In this document: in pieces, positions 10,601 to 17,178 of the stretch
Numbering within the stretch: position 1 is the first letter of the stretch
Layout of the letters: the number at the start of each line of letters is the position of its first letter
Assembly: GCF_008932435.1 (NCBI RefSeq)
Contig: NZ_WBWE01000003.1
Coordinates: 248,001 to 312,000 of the forward strand
DNA length: 64,000 nt
Direction: 5' to 3'
Source: Brucella pseudintermedia
GTDB lineage: Bacteria; Pseudomonadota; Alphaproteobacteria; Rhizobiales; Rhizobiaceae
Notes under the pieces: model-generated
Database searches by the model: none
What the model was told of the DNA's origin: nothing
The model's input: only the letters and a program-made list of their open reading frames with translations
Translations under genes and position numbers: made by a program

Positions 10601-10721
10601 CGACCTTCGGATATTCGCGCACCGTCAGCTGCGCGATACCTTGAAGGCCCAACAGAATGATCATGAGGGCGACCACCGTGGCAAGCACGGGGCGCCGGAT
10701 GAAGATATCGGAAAAGCTCAT
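7632..10721 (-). CDS. RND multidrug efflux transporter, inner-membrane permease (HAE1 family)
   Basis: A 1029-aa proton-driven drug exporter of the AcrB superfamily. Visible are the N-terminal IFIRRPVLATVVALMIILLG segment, the two large periplasmic loops, the TM4 motif with paired acidic residues (AIGLVVDDAIVVLENIHRHI, containing the proton-relay DD), and the C-terminal TM bundle with VGLITKHGILMVEFAN. Length and 12-TM layout are normal. It starts 9 bp after the adaptor gene and shares its promoter, with a terminator 20 bp downstream. No outer-membrane channel gene is nearby, so it presumably uses a TolC-like protein encoded elsewhere. Brucella has named Bep pumps, but I cannot match this one to a name with confidence. 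Confidence 0.93.
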   Translation of the reverse strand: MSFSDIFIRRPVLATVVALMIILLGLQGIAQLTVREYPKVDETVITVTTTYAGASADLIQGFITAPIAEAVATTENIDYVTSSSRPSSSTVTVQMKLGANPDAALTEVIAKVNQVRGDLPDESDDPVIVKGTGQNFATMYLAAQNPNMTSEQITEYLERVIQPRMSTIQGVAKAEILGGQVYSMRVWLDPIQLAARQITAPEVLAAINASNFLSAPGTTKNEYVASSITLKSTLQTPEAFGAMPIKASGDDVVRLRDVARVELAAKSTDTIVSFNGSAGTFLGVFPTPAANPIDMAAAVRKELPSIQASLPEGMSLVLVYDATEQISSSIKEVFTTIGEAVAIVILVIIVFLGSFRSVLIPIVTIPISLIGVCFFLYVLGFSINLLSLLAMVLAIGLVVDDAIVVLENIHRHIEEGLRPMDAAFKGMKEITGSIIAMTITLAAVFAPLGFTGGLTGALFREFAFTLAGAVIISGVAALTISPMMCARMLKHGDQTRFQMFIDRTFSRFEKWYHRRVSNSLNYRGITLMIVIALMGLTGFLFMNTSSELAPEEDSGALFSMFQAPQYATSAYTNLYAEQIDELTKDLPELKTRFQIVGMDGGTTSGIALWVLNDWNERTRSQKQIQEDLTARISKVAGVEAFIFAPPSLPGTGGGLPISIALQSTGPADQVFELAEEIKNEAQASGQFIIVQNSLSFNAPQITITIDRDRAATLGVQISDIGSTLGLLTGGASVAKFDRDSNSYDIITQVPDSYRSNPEKLGDFYVRSVSGSMIPLSSVITISQNASPAAIEQFNQLNSATISALPLPGVTTGQGLQTLVDLAKSKMPEGFFLDYSGQSRLEVEQGNTILIAFGLAVIVIYLVLAAQFESFRDPFIIMMSVPLSIFGAIVPLNIGLGTLNIYTQVGLITLVGLITKHGILMVEFANQQRRLHGLSRRDAIIVAAETRLRPILMTTAAMALGVVPLIIATGAGAAARYSMGLVIFTGIVIGTIFTLFVVPMFYTFIAKKDVEGEYVASSDEGGEPAPAPHH

Positions 10722-10730
10722 CTTGATCGC

Positions 10731-11915
10731 CTATTGCTTGCCAGCCGGCTGGTTGGCCGGAATCGGGTTGACGGTGTTGTCGATTTTCACCGGAACACCG
10801 GGCGAAAGCCGGTTCTGACCTGCCGTGATGATGATGTCGCCAGCCTTGAGGCCGCTCGTCACTTCAACAAGACCGGAATAACGGCGTCCAAGCTTGATGA
10901 AGACCTGCTGCGCAACCTGCTTTTCGCCGTTTTCCGGCTTGGCATCGGTTGCGGGAGCCTTGGCGGCATTGTCGCCTTCGGCAGCCTTCGCACCTTCCTG
11001 CTTCTGTTCCGGACGGACTGCATAGACATAATCGCCGTAAAGGCTGGAGATGATTGTGGTCTGCGGAAGAGCAATGACATTGTTTTCTTCCGGCAGCTCG
11101 ACGCGAACCTGAACGAACTGTCCCGGCGTCAGCTTGTGATCCGGATTCTGGACTTCGGCACGCACGGAAACGAGACGGGTCGCGGGATCGATCTTCGGAT
11201 CGATACCGACAATCTTACCGGTAAAGTCGAGCGCCTCCGCGCTCGAGCCGACCTTGACGGTCTGTCCGAGCTTGATTGACGTCACGGACTGTTCGGGAAC
11301 CGTGAAGTCGATACGCATCACATCCGTGTTCTGCAGCGTGGCGATGACCGTGCCAGGCGTCAGATACTGGCCGAGATCGACCTTGGAAATGCCGATGACG
11401 CCAGAGAACGGCGCCTTGACGGACTTCTGGGCCAGCGTCGCACGCATTTTTTCAACGCGAGCGCTTGCTGCATCGGCAGCCGAAGCGGTTGTGTCGACGT
11501 TCGACACAGCGCCAACACCGCGTGTACGCAGCGTATCGGCACGCTTCAGGTTCTGCCGGGCAAGAACGGCTTCAGCTTCGGCGGCAGCGAGGTCGGCCTT
11601 CTGAATGCTGTCTTCCATCTGAAGCAGCAGGTCGCCTTCCTTGACTTCCTGATTGGCCTTGAAGTTGATCTTCTGCACCACGCCGTCCAGCTGCACGGTC
11701 AGGTCGACACCATTAAGCGCATTGGCCGTGCCAATCGCTTCGATGCCCGGCCTCCACACGCCCGGCTCCACCGTGACAGTCGAAACCGTCTGGGCGGGCT
11801 GCTGCATGTTGGCGAAAAAGTCCTTGATCGCCTGTGATCGGAACAGGTTAAAGCCTACGAGGCCTCCAACGACGATCACGAGGAATATTATTGCCAGTAT
11901 AAGGCGCTTGATCAT
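10731..11915 (-). CDS. RND efflux periplasmic adaptor (membrane fusion protein)
   Basis: A 394-aa adaptor that bridges the permease and the outer-membrane channel. A membrane anchor lies at residues 4-25 (RLILAIIFLVIVVGGLVGF). Then come the lipoyl half-motifs (GVVQKINFKANQEVKEGDLL and VKAPFSGVIGISKVDLGQYL), a short alpha-hairpin between them, and a beta-barrel domain ending with GLKAGDIIITAGQNRLSPG. An Ala/Lys/Glu-rich insert follows VYAVRPEQ. I chose ATG 11915 because the anchor follows at once and a GGAG ribosome site is 10 bp upstream; a longer frame reaches 11990. It is the first gene of the operon and faces the TetR gene. Confidence 0.92.
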   Translation of the reverse strand: MIKRLILAIIFLVIVVGGLVGFNLFRSQAIKDFFANMQQPAQTVSTVTVEPGVWRPGIEAIGTANALNGVDLTVQLDGVVQKINFKANQEVKEGDLLLQMEDSIQKADLAAAEAEAVLARQNLKRADTLRTRGVGAVSNVDTTASAADAASARVEKMRATLAQKSVKAPFSGVIGISKVDLGQYLTPGTVIATLQNTDVMRIDFTVPEQSVTSIKLGQTVKVGSSAEALDFTGKIVGIDPKIDPATRLVSVRAEVQNPDHKLTPGQFVQVRVELPEENNVIALPQTTIISSLYGDYVYAVRPEQKQEGAKAAEGDNAAKAPATDAKPENGEKQVAQQVFIKLGRRYSGLVEVTSGLKAGDIIITAGQNRLSPGVPVKIDNTVNPIPANQPAGKQ

Positions 11916-12036
11916 TGCGGATGCACTCCAGATGGCTCCCTGATCGATCAGGGTTGGGGGATTGGCCGCGGCGCCTTCTTTCGCATTCACGCAAAGGTCG
12001 CGCGTATTTTACTTGAATGAAAGTGGCGAATAACTG

Positions 12037-12052
12037 TACCGTCCAGACGGTA
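12037..12052. promoter_or_regulatory. TetR-family operator candidate (perfect palindrome)
   Basis: TACCGTC-CA-GACGGTA is a perfect 7-2-7 inverted repeat between the divergent TetR and efflux genes. Its place and symmetry fit a repressor site controlling both directions. Confidence 0.65.
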
Positions 12053-12088
12053 TTGTCAACACTCGAACTGTCAGGAGACACCAGTAAG

Positions 12089-12634
12089 TTGCCAACTAAA
12101 AAGAAAGTCTCGTCGCGCGAACGTATTTTGCGCGCTGCTATCGAGCTTGCCCGTGAGATCGGCCCTGCTCACCTCTCTCTCGATGCCGTAGCAGCCCGTG
12201 CGGGGCTTTCAAAAGGCGGATTGCTTTATACTTTTCCGACCAAGGCCAAACTGCTCGAAGCGGTGGTCGAAGAATATATGAAAGAACATGAACGCGCCAT
12301 GGAGGTTCAGGAAACGCTTCAGAAAGGCGATAAAAACCGCGTGGCGCGGGCTTTTCTGGATGTTTACCGGGTGCAAGCCGATGACGAGCCGCCAGCTTGC
12401 GGCGTTCTTGCCGCGCTTGCCGAGGACCCCGGCTTCATGGTGCCGGTCCGGCAATACCACCGGGCTTTTCTCGACCGCATGATCAAGGATACCACCGACT
12501 CCGATACGGCCCTGATTGTCTTTCTGGCAGTCGCCGGTCTGGAATGCTCCAAATTGATGGAATGTGAAATTCTGGACGATGAAGAGCAACGCGCCGTACT
12601 CTGCCGTCTGGAGAACATGCTGACAGAAAGCTGA
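12089..12634 (+). CDS. TetR/AcrR-family repressor of the efflux operon
   Basis: TetR-family regulator of about 181 aa. The DNA-binding domain is clear: RERILRAAIELAREIGPAHLSLDAVAARAGLSKGGLLYTFPTKAKL (split as RERILRAAIELAREIG, LSLDAVAARAGLSKG, LLYTFPTKAKLLEAV). The C-terminal ligand domain has the usual helices. I prefer the TTG start at 12089: it has AGGAGA 10 bp upstream, while the upstream ATG at 12017 would put the palindromic operator inside the coding sequence. It is divergent from the adaptor-pump operon and very likely represses it, being released by a drug-like ligand. Confidence 0.88.
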   Translation: MPTKKKVSSRERILRAAIELAREIGPAHLSLDAVAARAGLSKGGLLYTFPTKAKLLEAVVEEYMKEHERAMEVQETLQKGDKNRVARAFLDVYRVQADDEPPACGVLAALAEDPGFMVPVRQYHRAFLDRMIKDTTDSDTALIVFLAVAGLECSKLMECEILDDEEQRAVLCRLENMLTES

Positions 12635-12665
12635 CAGCACGTCCTTTCTCTTCTAAATTCGCGAA

Positions 12666-13799
12666 TCAGAGCGGGGGCAAGTCGCCCCTCGCCCATCCTT
12701 CCGAGGTTTCGGCGGCGAAATTGGTGAAGCGGCCGTCAGCGATTGCCGCGCGGATACCCTTCATCAAATATTGATAGTAGGCAAGGTTGTTCCAGGTAAG
12801 CAGCATTGCGCCGAGCGCTTCCCCGGATTTCACCAGGTGATGCAGATAGGCGCGGCTGTAGTCGCGTGATGCCGGGCAATCCGATTCCGGATCGAGCGGG
12901 CGATGGTCGTCCGCATGGCGCGCATTGCGCAAGTTGACCTTGCCGAAGCGCGTGAATGCCAGACCGTGACGCCCTGCCCGCGTCGGCATAACGCAATCGA
13001 ACATGTCGATGCCGCGGGCGACCGACTTGAGGATATCGTCCGGCGTGCCGACGCCCATCAGATAGCGCGGCTTTTCCGATGGCAGGATCGGGCAGACGAC
13101 TTCTAGCATGTCGAGCATGACCTGCTGCGGTTCGCCGACCGCAAGGCCGCCCACAGAATAGCCCTTGAGGTCCATGGCCTTCAGCGCTTCCGCCGATTTT
13201 TCGCGCAGGCGTGCCACGTCGCCGCCCTGGACGATGCCGAACATCGCCTTGCCCGGCTGGTTGCCGAAAGCGACCTTGCAGCGTTCGGCCCAGCGCAGCG
13301 ACAATTCCATTGCCCGCTCGGTGTTCTTTTCCGGCGAAGGCAGTGCCACGCATTCATCGAGCTGCATCTGAATGTCGCTATCGAGCAACCCCTGAATCTC
13401 GATGGATCGCTCCGGCGTCATTTCATAAGGCTTGCCGTCGATATGCGAGCGGAATGTCACGCCATTTTCGTCGAGCTTGCGCAGTTGCGCAAGCGACATG
13501 ACTTGAAAACCACCGGAATCGGTGAGGATCGGGCCTTTCCAGCCGCCGAACTCATGCAGGCCGCCAAGACGCGCCACGCGTTCGGCACCGGGCCGCAACA
13601 TTAGATGATAGGTATTGCCAAGGATAATATCCGCACCAAGTTCTTTCACCTGGTCCATATACATGGCCTTGACCGTGCCAGCAGTGCCGACCGGCATGAA
13701 GGCAGGCGTGCGAACCACGCCGCGCGGCATGGAAATTTCACCCTGACGAGCAGCGCCGTCTGTCGCCAGCACCTTGAATTCGAAGTTTTCGGTTGTCAT
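12666..13799 (-). CDS. tgt: Queuine tRNA-ribosyltransferase (tRNA-guanine transglycosylase)
   Basis: A 377-aa enzyme that swaps guanine 34 for a queuosine precursor in tRNAs with GUN anticodons. The catalytic aspartates are in [11 protein letters not shown] and [10 protein letters not shown], and GLAVGEP forms part of the substrate pocket. Odd: the zinc site usually reads C-x-C-x2-C plus a downstream His, but here the segment is [16 protein letters not shown], so the first and third cysteines are serines and only one Cys remains. The gene overlaps queA by 4 bp (ATGA), so the two are translationally coupled in one queuosine operon. Confidence 0.95.
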   Translation of the reverse strand: MTTENFEFKVLATDGAARQGEISMPRGVVRTPAFMPVGTAGTVKAMYMDQVKELGADIILGNTYHLMLRPGAERVARLGGLHEFGGWKGPILTDSGGFQVMSLAQLRKLDENGVTFRSHIDGKPYEMTPERSIEIQGLLDSDIQMQLDECVALPSPEKNTERAMELSLRWAERCKVAFGNQPGKAMFGIVQGGDVARLREKSAEALKAMDLKGYSVGGLAVGEPQQVMLDMLEVVCPILPSEKPRYLMGVGTPDDILKSVARGIDMFDCVMPTRAGRHGLAFTRFGKVNLRNARHADDHRPLDPESDCPASRDYSRAYLHHLVKSGEALGAMLLTWNNLAYYQYLMKGIRAAIADGRFTNFAAETSEGWARGDLPPL

Positions 13800-14887
13800 G
13801 CGCTGTCTTTAGCTTTGTCGGCTCGCTCTAGCAAGCTACCGTCACCATAGGAATAGAAGCGATAGCCGTTGCTGATGGCGTGGTCGTAGGCGGCGCGCAT
13901 CGTCTCAAGTCCGCTGAAAGCCGAAACCAGCATGAACAGCGTCGAGCGCGGCAGGTGGAAATTGGTCATCAGCAGATCGACTGCACGGAACTTATAGCCG
14001 GGGGTTATGAAAATATCGGTCGCACCGGACCATGGACGGATGACGCCGTCCTCGCCAGCAGCACTTTCGATCAGGCGCAGCGACGTCGTGCCCACGCAGA
14101 CTATCCTGCCGCCCCGCGCGTGCACGGCGTTGAGCGCATCGGCAGTGCGTTGCGACACATGGCCGATTTCCGAATGCATCTTGTGATCGGCCGTGTCGTC
14201 GGCCTTGACGGGCAGGAAAGTCCCCGCCCCCACATGCAGCGTCACGAAATGTTCTTCAACGCCCTTGGCTTTGATCTTTTCCAGAAGCTCCGGCGTGAAA
14301 TGCAAACCGGCGGTTGGGGCCGCGACCGCACCTTCTTCGCGCGCATAGACTGTCTGATAGTCCTTGCGGTCGCGCTCATCTTCGGCGCGCTTGGATGCGA
14401 TGTAAGGCGGCAGCGGAATGTGCCCGACCGAGGCAATCGCCTCATCCAGCAGGGCGCCGGAAAGATCGAACACCAGAAGCGCCTCGCCTGCATCGCGCTT
14501 TTCCGCCACGGTGGCATCGAGCGTGCCGAGGAAGCAGCTTGATCCCGAATGGCCGAAACGGATGCGGTCGCCCTCTTTCACGCGCTTGGCCGGACGCAGG
14601 AATGCCTTCCAGCGGTCAGGGCCGGTGCGCATATGCAGCGTTGCGCTGACTTGCGAAATATTGCCCTCACGCTCGCGCATGCCTTCAAGCTGTGCGGGAA
14701 TGACCTTTGTGTCGTTGAACACGAGCGCATCGCCCGGTTGCAGCAGATCAGGCAATTCGAATACCTGTCGATCCTCGAATGGCTGACCGGGACGGACACG
14801 CAACAGCTTGGCGTGGTCACGCGGCTCAACCGGGCGCAGAGCGATGCTCTCTTCCGGCAAATCGAAATCAAAAAGATCAACACGCAT
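13796..14887 (-). CDS. queA: S-adenosylmethionine:tRNA ribosyltransferase-isomerase
   Basis: A 363-aa enzyme that transfers the ribosyl part of SAM to 7-aminomethyl-7-deazaguanine in tRNA, making epoxyqueuosine. The protein opens [19 protein letters not shown], the standard QueA start, then [25 protein letters not shown] and FITPGY, and ends near [17 protein letters not shown] frame extending to 15004 runs through a palindromic repeat and is not coding. Followed by tgt with a 4-bp overlap. Confidence 0.96.
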   Translation of the reverse strand: MRVDLFDFDLPEESIALRPVEPRDHAKLLRVRPGQPFEDRQVFELPDLLQPGDALVFNDTKVIPAQLEGMREREGNISQVSATLHMRTGPDRWKAFLRPAKRVKEGDRIRFGHSGSSCFLGTLDATVAEKRDAGEALLVFDLSGALLDEAIASVGHIPLPPYIASKRAEDERDRKDYQTVYAREEGAVAAPTAGLHFTPELLEKIKAKGVEEHFVTLHVGAGTFLPVKADDTADHKMHSEIGHVSQRTADALNAVHARGGRIVCVGTTSLRLIESAAGEDGVIRPWSGATDIFITPGYKFRAVDLLMTNFHLPRSTLFMLVSAFSGLETMRAAYDHAISNGYRFYSYGDGSLLERADKAKDSA

Positions 14888-14895
14888 GGAGAACC

Positions 14896-14997
14896 TCAAG
14901 AGCATTTCCAGCAAAAGTGCGAAGCGCCTACGCGAGGAAATCAGTTCACTGGACTGATTTCTGATCCCGCTTCGATGCGTAGGACAATGCGGTAAAC
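14896..14997. repeat. Mosaic palindromic intergenic repeat
   Basis: About 100 bp upstream of queA hold nested palindromes: GAAATCAG-loop-CTGATTTC in the middle and GCGAAGCG/CGCTTCG with CTACGC/GCGTAG on the outside, opened by GAGCATTTCC. The opening motif recurs at 21752 in the window. It resembles Rhizobiales intergenic mosaic elements. Confidence 0.6.
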
Positions 14998-15002
14998 GAA
15001 TC

Positions 15003-15029
15003 ACGGCCCCGGCATGAACCGGAGCCGTA
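15003..15029 (-). terminator. Probable terminator after ppiB
   Basis: ACGGCnCCGG-loop-CCGGnGCCGT hairpin 24 bp downstream of the ppiB stop. The T-run is poor, so termination may be partial. Confidence 0.45.
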
Positions 15030-15052
15030 ATTTCTCATTGGAACAGGCAGGA

Positions 15053-15559
15053 TCAGATGTCGGCAGCGATACGCGCCGTCACGATCTGGTCCGGATCGGC
15101 AACAGGTTCGCCGCGCTTGATCTTGTCGACATTGTCCATGCCTTCGATGACCTGACCCCAGACGCTGTACTGGCGGTCGAGCCACGGAGCATCGGCAAAG
15201 CAGATGAAGAACTGCGAATTGGCCGAATTCGGGTTGGCGGAACGCGCCATCGAAGCCGTGCCGCGCTTGTGCGGCGTGTTGGAGAACTCGGCCTTCAGGT
15301 CCGGCTTGTCCGAACCGCCCATGCCAGCGCGCGAGCCGTTGAAATGAGCGCCGCCCGTCTTGCCGAACTTCACGTCGCCGGTCTGTGCCATGAAGCCGTC
15401 GATCACGCGGTGAAACACCACGCCATCATATGCGCCTTCGCGAGCCAGTTCCTTGATGCGCGCCACATGATCCGGCGCCAGGTCCGGATAGAGTTCCAGA
15501 ACAACATTGCCCTTGGTGGTTTCCAGAACGAGCGTGTTTTCAGGGTCTTTGTAAGCCAT
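15053..15559 (-). CDS. ppiB: Cytoplasmic cyclophilin-type peptidyl-prolyl isomerase
   Basis: A 168-aa cyclophilin catalysing cis-trans isomerisation at proline. It has the core FHRVIDGFMAQTGDVKFG, MARSANPNSANSQFFICF and YSVWGQVIEGMDNVDKI blocks. There is no signal peptide (starts MAYKDPENTLVLET), so it is cytoplasmic. It lies 17 bp after a secreted paralogue on the same strand, and the two are clearly a duplication. Length is normal. Confidence 0.93.
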   Translation of the reverse strand: MAYKDPENTLVLETTKGNVVLELYPDLAPDHVARIKELAREGAYDGVVFHRVIDGFMAQTGDVKFGKTGGAHFNGSRAGMGGSDKPDLKAEFSNTPHKRGTASMARSANPNSANSQFFICFADAPWLDRQYSVWGQVIEGMDNVDKIKRGEPVADPDQIVTARIAADI

Positions 15560-15576
15560 TGGGCCTCTCCTTGCAT

Positions 15577-16167
15577 TTACTTTTTGGCGGCCTGAAGCGT
15601 GGCCTTGATGATCTTGTCCGGGTTTGTCACGGCGCCATTATCGGCTTCGCTGCCCTTCTTTATCTTGTCGACGACATCCATGCCGCTGACAACCTTGCCG
15701 ACCACCGTATACTTGCCGTTGAGGAAGGAGCCGTCCGCAAACATGATGAAGAATTGCGAGTTGGCCGAGTTCGGGTTCTGGCTGCGGGCCATGCCGACCG
15801 TTCCGCGCACGAAGGGTTCCTTCGAGAATTCTGCCGGAATATCCGGATAGTCCGAGCCGCCGGTGCCGACGCGTGAAGCATCGAAGTTCTTGTCCATGTT
15901 GCCGAATTTCACATCGCCGGTCTGGGCCATGAAGCCCGGAATAACGCGATGGAAAGCAACGCCGTTATAAGCGCCTTCACCGACCAGCTTTTCGATCTGG
16001 GCGACGTGTTTCGGGGCAAGATCGGGACGAAGCTGGATGGCCACGTCGCCGTCTTTCAGCTTGAGAACCACGGTGTTTTCGGCATTGGCTGCAGAAGCCG
16101 TCTGGACTGCACCTTGTGACAGCGCGAAGAAAGCGGCAGCAGCAAACGCTGAGCGAATGAAAGACAT
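15577..16167 (-). CDS. ppiA: Periplasmic cyclophilin-type peptidyl-prolyl isomerase
   Basis: A 196-aa cyclophilin with an N-terminal signal peptide (SFIRSAFAAAAFFALSQGAV, cleavage probably after SAA near residue 26). The core FHRVIPGFMAQTGDVKFG, MARSQNPNSANSQFFIMF and YTVVGKVVSGMDVVDKIKKG blocks are intact. Likely a periplasmic folding catalyst. It sits between coaD and ppiB, all on one strand with short gaps (20 and 17 bp), so the three genes are probably co-transcribed. Confidence 0.9.
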   Translation of the reverse strand: MSFIRSAFAAAAFFALSQGAVQTASAANAENTVVLKLKDGDVAIQLRPDLAPKHVAQIEKLVGEGAYNGVAFHRVIPGFMAQTGDVKFGNMDKNFDASRVGTGGSDYPDIPAEFSKEPFVRGTVGMARSQNPNSANSQFFIMFADGSFLNGKYTVVGKVVSGMDVVDKIKKGSEADNGAVTNPDKIIKATLQAAKK

Positions 16168-16187
16168 GATCGAAAAACTCCCTGTGG

Positions 16188-16682
16188 TCAGGATTTGAAT
16201 TTGGCGTTCAAGGCGGCAGAGACAGCCGCAGGAACGAAAGGTTTTATATCTCCGCCCATGGAGGCAATCTGGCGAACCAATGTGGCGGTAATCGTGCGAA
16301 CAGCCGGGTCCGCCGGGAGAAACACGGTCTGCAATTCCGGCGCCATGGTGCCGTTCATGCCTGCCATCTGCATTTCATAGTCGAGATCGGTGCCATCGCG
16401 CAAACCGCGCACCATCAATTGAGCGCCGTGCTGGCGCGCCGCATCGATAACCAGCCCGTCGAAGGAAATGACGGAAACCCGGTCCGCATCCTTGCCAAGA
16501 ACAGACTTGCAGCTTTCGCCGATGAGCGCCACACGCTCCTCGAAGGTGAAGAGAGGCTTTTTGCCGGGGTGAACGCCAATCGCGACAATGACCTCATCGG
16601 CAAGGCGCAGGGCACCTTTGAGGACATCCATATGGCCGTTCGTCACCGGGTCGAAGGAACCCGCATAAATCGCGATTGTCAT
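16188..16682 (-). CDS. coaD: Phosphopantetheine adenylyltransferase
   Basis: A 164-aa nucleotidyltransferase making dephospho-CoA from 4'-phosphopantetheine and ATP, the fourth step of CoA synthesis. It opens [20 protein letters not shown], carrying the T/HxGH nucleotide-binding motif, and has [20 protein letters not shown], the hallmark of the family. Length is normal. First gene of a probable coaD-ppiA-ppiB unit. Confidence 0.96.
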   Translation of the reverse strand: MTIAIYAGSFDPVTNGHMDVLKGALRLADEVIVAIGVHPGKKPLFTFEERVALIGESCKSVLGKDADRVSVISFDGLVIDAARQHGAQLMVRGLRDGTDLDYEMQMAGMNGTMAPELQTVFLPADPAVRTITATLVRQIASMGGDIKPFVPAAVSAALNAKFKS

Positions 16683-16876
16683 TTCTTCCAGCTAGCCTTT
16701 TCTGACGGTATTTTCAACAAGAACCACAGCGCTAAGAAAACAGAAACCATGAAAACAGATGAACGCGATATGAACCGCGATTTCACGACAAGTTCACAAC
16801 CGATTTACCAAGATGGGCGCAAGTTCGGTGCAACCTTTTCGCTTCTGAAGCGTATGTATGTCGAAAGGATAACACG

Positions 16877-17026
16877 ATGATGATCTTTCTTCTGGCATTA
16901 TCCATGATGGTCGCGATGGCTGCCTCGGCAATCATACTGCTTCTTGAAGAGAACGAAGCCAAGCGCCAGCGCGTGCGTCAGGTCGCATTCGATATCAACA
17001 GCCTGCGCAACATGCGCTCGCGCTGA
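16877..17026 (+). CDS. Small single-pass membrane protein, hypothetical
   Basis: A 49-aa frame beginning MMIFLLALSMMVAMAASAII, one hydrophobic segment of about 22 residues, followed by a charged tail (LLEENEAKRQRVRQ) that ends in RNMRSR. An AAGGA ribosome site lies 8 bp before the ATG. No family is recognised. The gap between coaD and gyrA otherwise holds no gene on this strand. Supported by the ribosome site and the membrane-plus-charged-tail composition only. Confidence 0.5.
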   Translation: MMIFLLALSMMVAMAASAIILLLEENEAKRQRVRQVAFDINSLRNMRSR

Positions 17027-17113
17027 GTATCAACGGTCGAGTTCGCGCTCAAGCGTTGGAGCTCGCTGCCAAAGAGTTTCGGTGATCGCCAATTCCTCCA
17101 GTCTTGGCATCTG

Positions 17114-17147
17114 AAAAAGGCCGATGGTTCCCGCCATCGGCCTTTTT
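17114..17147 (-). terminator. Terminator of gyrA
   Basis: AAAAAGGCCGATGG and CCATCGGCCTTTTT form a perfect 14-bp stem with a 6-base loop, 31 bp after the gyrA stop codon. It reads as a terminator in both directions. Confidence 0.9.
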
Positions 17148-17178
17148 CATTGTTCAGAACAAAGAGCCGTGCTCCTTG

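Noticed and set aside
16749-16880. 43-aa frame MKTDERDMNRDF... before the small membrane gene
   Set aside because: No convincing ribosome site and it overlaps the better-supported start at 16877.
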